Shown piece after piece: positions 9,041 to 17,019 of a stretch of DNA of 42,829 nucleotides. The position numbers and the translations under genes were made by a program. The stretch covers positions 1 to 42,829 of the forward strand of contig DAIRSE010000017.1 of the NCBI GenBank assembly GCA_036804525.1, written 5' to 3'. Under the pieces are notes generated by a model. The model made no database searches and was not told the origin of the DNA. It saw nothing but the letters and a program-made list of their open reading frames with translations. Positions within the stretch are counted from its first letter, which is position 1. Each line of letters opens with the position of its first letter. This stretch comes from JBFLVT01 sp036804525 (lineage in GTDB: Bacteria; Bacillota; Desulfotomaculia; Desulfotomaculales; JASEER01).

Positions 9041-9457
9041 GTGTACAGCAACCCCGATGACGAAGTGATCAAGAACCTGCTTGAAGAGGCCAGGACCATC
9101 GCTGTGGTCGGGCTTTCCCCAAAACCGCACCGCGACAGCTTCAAAGTAGCCGCCTACATGCAGGCCAAAGGATACAGGATCATTCCCGTGCATCCCACCG
9201 CCCGGGAGGTTTTGGGCGAGAAGGCTTACCGCAGTCTTGCCGAGATACCGGACAAGGTGGATATCGTCAACGTCTTTCGCCGCAGCGATCAGGTTATACC
9301 TGTGGTTCGGGAAGCCGTTGGTCTCGAGCCGAAAGCAGTCTGGCTGCAGGTCGGCATCACGAGCGAGGAAGGCGCGTCCATAGCCAAAGAGCACGGGATC
9401 AAGATGATTATGGATCGGTGCTTGATGTTTGAGCACAAGCGCCTCTTCAACTGCTAG
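9041..9457 (+). CDS. CoA-binding domain protein (YccU family)
   Basis: Single Rossmann-like CoA-binding domain of 138 residues, GTG start. The motif TIAVVGLSPKPHRDSFKVAAYM near the N-terminus, IIPVHP, VDIVNVFRR and the C-terminal DRCLMFEHKRL are typical of the YccU/YneT family. Members resemble the CoA-binding half of succinyl-CoA synthetase alpha subunits but lack catalysis of their own; physiological role is unclear. It is followed one base later by trmL. Family assignment is firm, function unknown. Confidence 0.85.
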   Translation: MYSNPDDEVIKNLLEEARTIAVVGLSPKPHRDSFKVAAYMQAKGYRIIPVHPTAREVLGEKAYRSLAEIPDKVDIVNVFRRSDQVIPVVREAVGLEPKAVWLQVGITSEEGASIAKEHGIKMIMDRCLMFEHKRLFNC

Positions 9458-9458
9458 T

Positions 9459-9926
9459 ATGCATAGCATGCACGTCGTGCTGGTTGAGCCGGAAATCCCC
9501 CAGAACACGGGGAATGTGGCCCGCACGTGCGCCGTTACGGGAACGACACTGCACTTGGTGCACCCGTTGGGCTTCTCGACCGATGACCGCTATCTGAAGC
9601 GGGCGGGTCTGGATTACTGGAAATCAGTGTCCGTCGTTCATCACGACGATCTGGCCGAGTTGTTGGCGCTGATAGCGCAGCGCCCCTTTTACCTGCTGAC
9701 TACGCGCGGGCGGCTGGCCTACCATGAGGTCCGCTACGAACCGGAATGCTTTCTGGTGTTCGGCAAAGAAACAGCGGGCCTTCCTCAGAAACTCATTTCT
9801 TCATATCCCGAGCGCTGCCTGCGGATCCCCATGCTTAACAACCAACGCTCTCTCAACCTTTCCAACGCTGTAGCCATAGTGCTTTACGAGGCTTTGCGGC
9901 AGCAGGGCTTTCCGGGCCTGGCGTAG
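9459..9926 (+). CDS. trmL: tRNA (cytidine/uridine(34)-2'-O)-methyltransferase TrmL
   Basis: SPOUT methyltransferase of about 155 residues, the usual length of TrmL, which methylates the 2'-OH of the wobble base in tRNA-Leu using S-adenosylmethionine. Motifs: EIPQNTGNVARTCA at the start, LVFGKETAGLP (motif 2) and IPMLNNQRSLNLSNAVAI (motif 3, the knot). The start is ATG 9459, or ATG 9468 three codons in; neither has a clear Shine-Dalgarno, but the upstream gene stops at 9457, so translation is likely coupled. A tRNA-Leu(CAA), one of the known TrmL substrates in E. coli, happens to lie 11 kb downstream. Confidence 0.88.
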   Translation: MHSMHVVLVEPEIPQNTGNVARTCAVTGTTLHLVHPLGFSTDDRYLKRAGLDYWKSVSVVHHDDLAELLALIAQRPFYLLTTRGRLAYHEVRYEPECFLVFGKETAGLPQKLISSYPERCLRIPMLNNQRSLNLSNAVAIVLYEALRQQGFPGLA

Positions 9927-10005
9927 GCGGCAGGAAATACCAGCCCGCGCCAAGAAGAAAACACCATGGTGTCTGATCATCCTCTTATCGGAGTGTGTTG
10001 TTGGC

Positions 10006-13000
10006 TTGTCCAGTTTTGTACACCTGCACTGTCATACCGAATACAGCCTCTTGGACGGCGCGGCCCGCATCCCAGACCTGGTCCGGTCGGCGCGTGAGCT
10101 TGGCATGACCAGCTTGGCCATTACCGATCACGGAGCGATGTTCGGAGTGGTCGACTTTTACAACGCTTGCCGGAAGGAAGAGATCAAGCCGATTTTAGGC
10201 TGTGAGGTCTACGTTGCCACCCGCACCATGCAGGACAAGCAGGCCGGGGTCGATGACAAGCAGTACCACCTCGTGCTGCTGGCTGAAAACGATGAGGGGT
10301 ACAAAAACCTGTTGAGACTAGTGTCCCTGGGGTACACCGAAGGCTTTTATTACAAACCGCGGGTTGATAAAGAGGTTCTCTACCGCTATCATAAGGGACT
10401 GATTGCTCTCAGCGGTTGTCTGGCGGGAGAGGTCGCCCATTTCGCCCTGCAGGGTGAAATGGAGAAGGCGAGGGCTTGTGCCGGGGAATACCGCGATATC
10501 TTTGGGGACGCCTTTTTCCTGGAGCTCCAGGACCACGGGCTAAAGGAGCAGGGTCCGGTGAACCGGGCCCTGGTCGACATCGGGCGGCAGCTGGGTATAC
10601 CTCTGGTGGCCACCAACGACGTGCACTACGTCAGAAGAGCGGATGCTGAAATCCACGATATCCTGCTCTGCATCCAGACAGGGAAGACGGTCCTGGACAA
10701 CCAGCGCATGCGTTTTGATTCGCAAGAGTTTTACCTCAAGAGCCCGGAGCAGATGGCCGCAATCTTCGGCGAGATTCCTTCCTCGTTGACCAACACCGCT
10801 CTTATCGCCGAGCGCTGTCGGGTTAACCTTGGGTCTGAGACGCTTCACCTCCCGGAGTACAAGGTTCCGGAAGGGTATAACGTGAACACGTACCTTCGTG
10901 AGTTGTGTTATCGGGGCGCCCGCGAACGTTACGGCGAAATTACCGATGAGATAGCGGCCAGGATCGATTTTGAACTGGGCGTTATCAGCCAGATGGGTTT
11001 CAGCGGCTATTTTTTGATTGTGTGGGACTTCATCCACTATGCCCGCAAGAGAGGGGTCCTGGTGGGGCCGGGCCGGGGCTCGGCTGCGGGGAGCATCGTG
11101 TCTTACTGCCTTGGCATAACCAACCTTGACCCGCTGCCTTACGGCCTGCTATTTGAGAGGTTCCTCAACCCTGAACGGGTTTCGATGCCTGATATCGACA
11201 TCGACTTCTGCTTCGAACGCCGCCAGGAGGTTATTGATTACGTATTTGACCGGTACGGGCGGGACAGGGTGGCCCAGATCATCACCTTCGGAACGATGGC
11301 GGCCCGTGCCGCCGTAAGGGATGTCGGACGGGCCCTGGGCATGCCGTATGCCGAGGTGGACCGGGTAGCCAAGCTGATCCCCCCGGAGTTGGGGATGACC
11401 ATCGACAAGGCGCTGCAAACCCAGGAACTGGCCAGGCTCTACGAGACGGACGAGCAGGTCGCCAAGCTTATTGACATCGCCCGCGCGCTGGAAGGAATGC
11501 CCCGCCATGCCTCGATCCATGCGGCGGGAGTGGTTATCGCCAAGGAGACCCTTACGAATTATCTCCCGCTGTACCGGACCTCCGACGGCGTCATCGCGAC
11601 GCAGTTTGCCAAGGAGACCGTTGAGAAGCTCGGCCTGCTCAAAATGGACCTCCTGGGGTTAAGGACGCTGACCGTAATCGGCGAAGCGGTAAACCTGATC
11701 CGCCAGACCCGAGGGATAACCCTGGACATGAACGCTTTACCCCTGGATGACCCGGCCACCTACGATTTGCTCGGGCGGGGAGAGACCATCGGCGTGTTCC
11801 AGCTCGAGTCCAGCGGAATGCGCGCCATCTTGCGGGATTTGCGGCCGGAGGCCTTCGAAGATGTCATTGCCCTTGTGGCTTTGTACAGGCCCGGACCTCT
11901 GGGCAGCGGAATGGTTGACGACTTCATCCAGCGCAAACACGGCATCAAGGAAGTAACTTACCTGCACCCGCTGCTGCAGCCCATCCTCAAGGATACCTAC
12001 GGCGTTATCCTGTACCAGGAGCAGGTAATGCGCATCGCGAGCGATATGGCCGGCTTCACCTTGGGCGAGGCCGACCTGCTGCGGCGCGCCATGGGCAAGA
12101 AGAAGCCCGAAATCATCGCCGGTTTGCGCTCGAGGTTCGTTGAAGGAGCCGTCAAAAAGGGCGTCGACCCGTCTATCGCCGGGCAGGTTTTCGACTTGAT
12201 GGAGTACTTCGCCGGCTACGGGTTCAACAAGTCGCACAGCGCGGCGTATGCTTTGATTGCTTACCAGACAGCCTATTTAAAGGCTAATTACCCAGCCGAG
12301 TTTATGGCGGCCTTGCTGACCTCTGTCAAGGACCATACCGATAAAGTCAGTGTCTATGTAGAAGAGTGCCGCCGCTTGGAAATAGACGTTCTCCCGCCTG
12401 ACGTCAACGAGAGCCGTGAGAACTTCACCATCTCCGGCGGTAAGATCCGTTTCGGGCTGGCGGCCATCAAGAACGTGGGCCTGGGGGCCGTCCAGGCCAT
12501 TATCGAAGCCAGGGAAAAGGAGGGGCCTTTTAAATCGCTTGTCGATTTTCTGCAGCGGGTTGACGGGCGGCTGATCAACAAACGGGCGATGGAAAGCCTG
12601 ATCAAGGCGGGAGCCTTCGGGTCCCTGGGAGCATACAGATCACAGCTGCTGGCAGTACTGGACCAGGCCCTGGAGATCGCCCACAAGGCCCAAAAAGAAA
12701 AAGAGTCGGGTCAGATGAGCCTCTTTGGCGGGCTTGATGAACCGGGGACGGCATACGAGGTGGCTCTCCCCGAGATGCGGGAACTGCCCCGGCGGCAACT
12801 CCTGGCGTTGGAGAAGGAGACCATGGGCCTCTATATTTCGGGACACCCCCTGTCCCAGTATCGTCACCTTTTACGCTCGGTTTCGTCGGCAAACTGCCAT
12901 GAAATCGCGGAAATGACGGCCGGCAAGCAGGTAATCCTGGGGGGCCTGCTGACCGGGTTCAAGCGTATCACCACCAAGAAAGGAGAGCCGATGGCTTTCT

Positions 13001-13410
13001 TCACCCTTGAGGACCTTACCGGGCGGGTGGAGGTCGTCGTTTTCCCGCGCGTCTTTGAGCAGGCTCGATCGGTTTTGAGTCCTGACGCCGCCATCCTGGT
13101 AACGGGTACGGTCGCGGCGAACGGCGATGAGAAGAAGGTTCTTGCCGACAATATTACCTCCCTTGACGAGGGAGCCGAAGTCCGTATCACCATCACAGAT
13201 GGGGAACAGGCTAAACTGGATGAGGCAATAAGCTTGCTCAGGAAGTACGTCGGTCCCAGCCAGGTCCGCATCGTCCGCGTTGGAGGCGACCCTGGCCGAA
13301 GAATGAAAGAGGAGTTCAGTGTGGATCTGGCCACTCCGGTGATCGGCAAGCTCAAGGAACTGCTTGGCTCTCACCGTGTGCAGGTACGCTGGCGCTCCCT
13401 CGGCTTTTAA
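10006..13410 (+). CDS. dnaE: DNA polymerase III subunit alpha DnaE
   Basis: C-family replicative polymerase of 1134 residues. The N-terminal PHP domain starts HLHCHTEYSLLDGAAR. The palm has GPGRGSAAGSIV and the catalytic aspartates in PDIDIDF (396-400). The fingers carry FQLESSGMR and GYGFNKSHSAAYA, followed by a helix-hairpin-helix region and a C-terminal OB-fold (ILGGLLTGFKRITTKKG). There is no inserted proofreading exonuclease, so it is DnaE rather than PolC; Firmicutes normally have both. TTG start with a weak GGAG upstream. Position ahead of accDA-pfkA-pyk matches a neighbourhood conserved in Gram-positives. Confidence 0.97.
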   Translation: MSSFVHLHCHTEYSLLDGAARIPDLVRSARELGMTSLAITDHGAMFGVVDFYNACRKEEIKPILGCEVYVATRTMQDKQAGVDDKQYHLVLLAENDEGYKNLLRLVSLGYTEGFYYKPRVDKEVLYRYHKGLIALSGCLAGEVAHFALQGEMEKARACAGEYRDIFGDAFFLELQDHGLKEQGPVNRALVDIGRQLGIPLVATNDVHYVRRADAEIHDILLCIQTGKTVLDNQRMRFDSQEFYLKSPEQMAAIFGEIPSSLTNTALIAERCRVNLGSETLHLPEYKVPEGYNVNTYLRELCYRGARERYGEITDEIAARIDFELGVISQMGFSGYFLIVWDFIHYARKRGVLVGPGRGSAAGSIVSYCLGITNLDPLPYGLLFERFLNPERVSMPDIDIDFCFERRQEVIDYVFDRYGRDRVAQIITFGTMAARAAVRDVGRALGMPYAEVDRVAKLIPPELGMTIDKALQTQELARLYETDEQVAKLIDIARALEGMPRHASIHAAGVVIAKETLTNYLPLYRTSDGVIATQFAKETVEKLGLLKMDLLGLRTLTVIGEAVNLIRQTRGITLDMNALPLDDPATYDLLGRGETIGVFQLESSGMRAILRDLRPEAFEDVIALVALYRPGPLGSGMVDDFIQRKHGIKEVTYLHPLLQPILKDTYGVILYQEQVMRIASDMAGFTLGEADLLRRAMGKKKPEIIAGLRSRFVEGAVKKGVDPSIAGQVFDLMEYFAGYGFNKSHSAAYALIAYQTAYLKANYPAEFMAALLTSVKDHTDKVSVYVEECRRLEIDVLPPDVNESRENFTISGGKIRFGLAAIKNVGLGAVQAIIEAREKEGPFKSLVDFLQRVDGRLINKRAMESLIKAGAFGSLGAYRSQLLAVLDQALEIAHKAQKEKESGQMSLFGGLDEPGTAYEVALPEMRELPRRQLLALEKETMGLYISGHPLSQYRHLLRSVSSANCHEIAEMTAGKQVILGGLLTGFKRITTKKGEPMAFFTLEDLTGRVEVVVFPRVFEQARSVLSPDAAILVTGTVAANGDEKKVLADNITSLDEGAEVRITITDGEQAKLDEAISLLRKYVGPSQVRIVRVGGDPGRRMKEEFSVDLATPVIGKLKELLGSHRVQVRWRSLGF

Positions 13411-13519
13411 AGCCCGGTACTCAAACTATTAAAAAGGGACTTTGTTAATATAATGTGACGAGCGCGTAGACTTTCCCTGGCTGCCTTATCAAGTGCCTGT
13501 TAATGCTGGATTGGTTTGC

Positions 13520-13548
13520 TTGTCAAGCTTTTGTGGCTGTGTTACGAT
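13520..13548 (+). promoter_or_regulatory. Sigma-A-type promoter of mtrB
   Basis: -35 TTGTCA (13520-13525), 17-nt spacer, -10 TACGAT (13543-13548), about 30 nt before the mtrB start. It gives mtrB its own transcription unit after dnaE. Confidence 0.7.
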
Positions 13549-13579
13549 ACTTTAAAATTCCTGACAAGGGGTGTAAGAT

Positions 13580-13807
13580 TTGACGGAATCGTGGGCCGCT
13601 GAGTACGTCATTATCAAGGCCCTGGAAAACGGGGTTACCATTATGGGACTTACCCGTGGCAAAGATACCAAGTTTCATCATACCGAAAAACTCGACCGCG
13701 GCGAGGTCATGGTCGCCCAGTTTACCGAGCATACGGCAGCCATCAAGGTACGCGGCAAGGCTGAAATTCTGACCCGACACGGCTCCTTGCGCACCGACGA
13801 CGTCTAG
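13580..13807 (+). CDS. mtrB: Trp RNA-binding attenuation protein (TRAP)
   Basis: 75-residue protein that aligns without gaps to the remembered Bacillus TRAP sequence, including LTRGKDTKFHHTEKLDRGE and VAQFTEHTAAIKVRG. TRAP forms an 11-mer ring which, with tryptophan bound, wraps RNA with (G/U)AG repeats and represses trp genes. The residues reported for RNA contact, Lys37, Lys56 and Arg58, are all present at the same numbers, as are Thr25, Thr30, Gln47 and Thr49 around the tryptophan pocket. TTG start with AAGGGGTG 6 nt upstream. It stands alone with its own promoter between dnaE and the DUF2007-like gene; no trp gene, anti-TRAP or (G/U)AG array was seen nearby. Confidence 0.93.
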   Translation: MTESWAAEYVIIKALENGVTIMGLTRGKDTKFHHTEKLDRGEVMVAQFTEHTAAIKVRGKAEILTRHGSLRTDDV

Positions 13808-13986
13808 GCGATTCTAAGGCTAATTCCAGCTTCTGACCGCCAGCCTTCGACCCTTTTTGGTATCCGGAGACATGGCAGTGGGTATACTATTTTTGGTTTG
13901 ATAAACAGTTATTGGCAATAAGCTAGTTCATTTCTTCCCTTTTTACCAAGTAAGTTTTTGCGAAGGTTTCACGGGGGGCTTCCGCT

Positions 13987-14175
13987 GTGTGGACCGTCGT
14001 CTATATCGCTCTTAATGAACCTGAGGCAAAAAGAATAAGGGATGGTCTTTCCCAGGAAGGCCTGCTCGTCAAGCTCCGTACTTCCAAACCGGACAATGAC
14101 GGCAGCAGCGCCATTGAAATCCTTGTACCCCAAGGGGAAGCAGACGAGGCCTTAGAGATAATCAATGCGCTTTAG
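13987..14175 (+). CDS. Small DUF2007-like protein
   Basis: 62-residue protein starting at GTG 13987 behind a GGGGGG-rich ribosome site. The layout, WTVVYIALNEPEAKRIRDGLSQEGLLVKLR and then EILVPQGEADEALEII, is like the DUF2007 family of small ferredoxin-fold 'signal-transducing' proteins. No cofactor residues are visible and the biochemical function is not known. It ends 21 nt before accD and is probably cotranscribed with it. Database entries for similar proteins sometimes carry unrelated enzyme names; nothing here supports an enzyme. Confidence 0.65.
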   Translation: MWTVVYIALNEPEAKRIRDGLSQEGLLVKLRTSKPDNDGSSAIEILVPQGEADEALEIINAL

Positions 14176-14196
14176 CGCCCCGGGAGAGGGTAAACC

Positions 14197-15039
14197 ATGG
14201 TTTTTGACTTGTTCAAGCGTCCCAAGTATTTCACTGTTAAACCGGACCAGAAAAGAGACATCCCAGAAGGTCTTTGGATAAAATGTCCTGACTGCGGCGA
14301 GATCCTTTACACCAAGGACCTTGAGCGCAACCTCAAGGTCTGTCAAAAATGCAGCCATCATTTCAGGCTCAGTGCCCGCGAGCGCATCGCCATTACGGTT
14401 GATGACGAGTTTAAGGAATTCGGCGCCGAACTTGCTCCCGTCGATATCCTTCAGTTCCCGGGGTACGCGGAGAAACTGGCGGCAGCCCAAGAATCAACTG
14501 GCTTGAAGGATGCCGTGATTACCGGCGAAGGAACGATCGGGGGGTTTCCCTGCATCGTCGCGGCCATGGAACCCAATTTTGTAATGGGCAGTATGGGCGT
14601 CGTCGTAGGGGATAAAATCGCCCTGGCGATAGAAAGGGCGATTGAAAAGAGGCTGCCTGTCGTCATTTTTTCGGCTTCGGGCGGGGCACGAATGCAAGAG
14701 GGAATCCTGTCCCTGATGCAGATGGCCAAGACGTCCGCTGCCCTTGCCCGCCTCGATCAAGCGGGCCTGCTTTATGTTTCCGTCCTTACCGACCCCACCT
14801 TGGGCGGTGTCAGCGCCAGCTTCGGTTTTTTGGGGGACGTTATCCTGGCTGAACCCGGAGCGCTGATCGGCTTCGCCGGGCCGCGGGTGATCGAACAGAC
14901 CATTCGCCAGAAGCTTCCCGAGGGATTTCAAACAGCCGAGTTCCTTAAGGATCACGGGTTCATCGACAAGGTTGTGCCGCGGTCCGCAATGAGGGAAACC
15001 CTGGTCAAGATCCTCAGTCTGCACCAACGGGAGGAGTAA
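14197..15039 (+). CDS. accD: Acetyl-CoA carboxylase carboxyltransferase subunit beta
   Basis: 280-residue beta subunit of the carboxyltransferase that moves CO2 from carboxybiotin to acetyl-CoA to give malonyl-CoA, the first committed step of fatty-acid synthesis. The N-terminal zinc ribbon is complete: Cys30, Cys33, Cys49 and Cys52. The crotonase-fold body has the SASGGARMQEG oxyanion loop and GGVSASFGFLGD. It lies 5 nt upstream of accA, its obligate partner in the A2B2 complex. No biotin carboxylase or carrier gene is in the window. Confidence 0.97.
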   Translation: MVFDLFKRPKYFTVKPDQKRDIPEGLWIKCPDCGEILYTKDLERNLKVCQKCSHHFRLSARERIAITVDDEFKEFGAELAPVDILQFPGYAEKLAAAQESTGLKDAVITGEGTIGGFPCIVAAMEPNFVMGSMGVVVGDKIALAIERAIEKRLPVVIFSASGGARMQEGILSLMQMAKTSAALARLDQAGLLYVSVLTDPTLGGVSASFGFLGDVILAEPGALIGFAGPRVIEQTIRQKLPEGFQTAEFLKDHGFIDKVVPRSAMRETLVKILSLHQREE

Positions 15040-15044
15040 ACTTA

Positions 15045-15992
15045 GTGCCGACCGTTTTTGACTTTGAAAAACCGGTCTTCGAACTGGAAAGCAAGATCGA
15101 AGAGCTTAAGGCTTTCGCTACAGAAAAAGACCTCAACCTGGACAGCGAAATCGCCACCTTGGAAAAAAGGGTGGAGGAGCTTAAGCAGTCCATTTACGGG
15201 AACCTCACACCCTGGCAGAAGGTACTGATCGCAAGACACCCCGAAAGGCCTTTCGCCATCGACTATATCAGCCATCTCTGTACGGATTTCATCGAGCTGC
15301 ACGGCGACAGGCTGTTTGGCGATGACGCTGCGGTGGTGGGAGGCATCGCCCGGCTAAACGGATATCCAGTTACCGTGCTCGGCCACCAGAAAGGAAAGGG
15401 AACGAAGGATAATCTTGCCCGAAACTTTGGGATGCCCCACCCTGAAGGGCTCCGCAAGGCTCTTCGTTTAATGCGCCAGGCCGAGAAATTCCGCCGTCCG
15501 ATTGTGTGTTTCGTCGACACGCCCGGGGCTTATTGCGGGATCGGGGCCGAGGAACGGGGACAGGCCGAGGCCATTGCCAAAAATATTATGGTAATGAGTA
15601 CTCTAAGAGTACCAATAATAGTGATAGTCATCGGCGAAGGCGGCAGCGGCGGAGCGCTCGCCCTGGGCGTGGGCGACCGTCTTCTGATCCAAGAGCACGC
15701 TATTTTCTCGGTCAGCTCGCCGGAGGCCTGTGCCAGCATCATCTGGAAAGACGCAGGCCGGGCCAGGGATGCTGCGGAAGTGCTTAAACTGACAGCGCAG
15801 GACCTGAAGAGTCTCGGCGTGGTCGACGAAATCATCGCCGAGCCTCTCGGGGGCGCTCACCGCGATGTCCAACGCGCGGTTAACCTGCTGCGCGAGGCTG
15901 TTTGTCGCCATCTTGACGAGCTCAAGACCCTCCCCCTGGATGAATTGGTCGAAAAGCGATACAGAAAACTACGCAGTTTAGGTTATATCTAG
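15045..15992 (+). CDS. accA: Acetyl-CoA carboxylase carboxyltransferase subunit alpha
   Basis: 315-residue alpha subunit, full length for the family, GTG start. It pairs with AccD to form the carboxyltransferase. Visible motifs are the N-terminal coiled region (FELESKIEELKAFA), GHQKGKGTKDNLARNFGMPHPEG, FVDTPGAYCGIGAEERGQ and GEGGSGGALALGVGD, the last two lining the biotin/CoA site. It belongs to the accD-accA-pfkA-pyk run; a GC-rich hairpin immediately follows the stop. Confidence 0.97.
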   Translation: MPTVFDFEKPVFELESKIEELKAFATEKDLNLDSEIATLEKRVEELKQSIYGNLTPWQKVLIARHPERPFAIDYISHLCTDFIELHGDRLFGDDAAVVGGIARLNGYPVTVLGHQKGKGTKDNLARNFGMPHPEGLRKALRLMRQAEKFRRPIVCFVDTPGAYCGIGAEERGQAEAIAKNIMVMSTLRVPIIVIVIGEGGSGGALALGVGDRLLIQEHAIFSVSSPEACASIIWKDAGRARDAAEVLKLTAQDLKSLGVVDEIIAEPLGGAHRDVQRAVNLLREAVCRHLDELKTLPLDELVEKRYRKLRSLGYI

Positions 15993-16023
15993 GGCGCTGC
16001 AAACCGTTTCCGTCAGCAGCGCC
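15993..16023 (+). other. Intercistronic hairpin accA-pfkA
   Basis: GGCGCTGC (15993-16000), starting right after the accA stop, pairs perfectly with GCAGCGCC (16016-16023) over a 15-nt loop. No T-run follows, so it is not a normal terminator. The downstream arm ends 2 nt before the pfkA Shine-Dalgarno (AGGAAGGAG), so it could protect the accDA transcript or tune pfkA translation. Confidence 0.45.
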
Positions 16024-16042
16024 GTAGGAAGGAGCACCGGAC

Positions 16043-17005
16043 GTGCAACGTATAGGCGTGCTGACAAGCGGTGGAGATGCCCCGGGAATGAACGCTGCCG
16101 TGCGCGCAGTTGTACGCAAGGCTATTTACCACGGGATGGAAGTCATCGGGATCAAGCGGGGCTTTGCGGGGTTTGTGGAGGCCGAGATGGAGCCGCTTAA
16201 CCTGGGTTCGGTGGCCGACATTATCCATCGCGGAGGGACGATCCTGCGCACGGCGCGTTCAGAAGAGTTCATGACCCGGGAAGGGCGTGCCCGGGCCTAC
16301 GATAATGTTGATCGTTTCGGGATCCAGGGATTGGTTGTTATCGGCGGTGACGGGTCTTTTACGGGAGCCAAGCTTTTTCATGAAGAATACGGGCTGCCCG
16401 TTGTCTGCGTGCCCGCGACCATTGACAATGATATCGCCGGGACAGACTGGTGTATCGGATTTGATACCGCGGTCAACAACGTAGTTTCAGCCATCAACAA
16501 GATCAGGGATACGGCTACCTCTCACGAACGCACCTTTATCGTGGAGGTGATGGGCCGCCATTCCGGCTTCATCGCCCTGCAGGCGGGGCTTGCCGGCGGG
16601 GCCGAGTCGATCCTTATCCCGGAACTGCCCTTCAGCATAGACGAGGTCTGTGAGCGCCTGATGCGCGGCTACAGGCGCGGCAAGCTGCACAGCGTGATCG
16701 TCGTTGCCGAGGGCGCGGCGAGCGGCGTGGAGGTTGGCCGGCAGATCAAGGAACGGACCGGCTTCGATACCAAGGTAACCATTCTCGGGCACATCCAAAG
16801 AGGCGGAACGCCTACGGCTTTGGACAGGATTTTGGGGAGCCGCTATGGGGCCCGCGCCGTTGAGCTGCTGGCCGAAGGCGCCAGGAAAACGGCTGTGGGC
16901 AGCGCAGCGGGCAGGATAACCCACTATGACCTCGAACGGGCGCTACGCGACCGGAAGGAGATAGACCTGGAAACCTACCGTTTGGCGGGTATCCTTTCTA
17001 TCTAA
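16043..17005 (+). CDS. pfkA: ATP-dependent 6-phosphofructokinase
   Basis: 320-residue phosphofructokinase, converting fructose 6-phosphate plus ATP to fructose 1,6-bisphosphate. ATP loop GVLTSGGDAPGMNAAVR at the N-terminus; GGDGS at 101-105 with Gly104, the residue that marks ATP rather than pyrophosphate use; TIDND (126-130) with the catalytic base Asp128; GHIQRGGTPTA near the C-terminus. GTG start behind AGGAAGGAG. The stop lies 14 nt before pyk, so both irreversible glycolytic steps are co-expressed. Confidence 0.96.
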   Translation: MQRIGVLTSGGDAPGMNAAVRAVVRKAIYHGMEVIGIKRGFAGFVEAEMEPLNLGSVADIIHRGGTILRTARSEEFMTREGRARAYDNVDRFGIQGLVVIGGDGSFTGAKLFHEEYGLPVVCVPATIDNDIAGTDWCIGFDTAVNNVVSAINKIRDTATSHERTFIVEVMGRHSGFIALQAGLAGGAESILIPELPFSIDEVCERLMRGYRRGKLHSVIVVAEGAASGVEVGRQIKERTGFDTKVTILGHIQRGGTPTALDRILGSRYGARAVELLAEGARKTAVGSAAGRITHYDLERALRDRKEIDLETYRLAGILSI

Positions 17006-17019
17006 GGGGGGCAGAAAGT

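Noticed and set aside
13808..13986. Promoter for the DUF2007-like/accDA genes in the gap after mtrB
   Set aside because: A TATACT is present near 13893, but any -35 (TTGGTA) is about 20 nt away; too weak to call. Nothing else is seen in this 179-nt gap.
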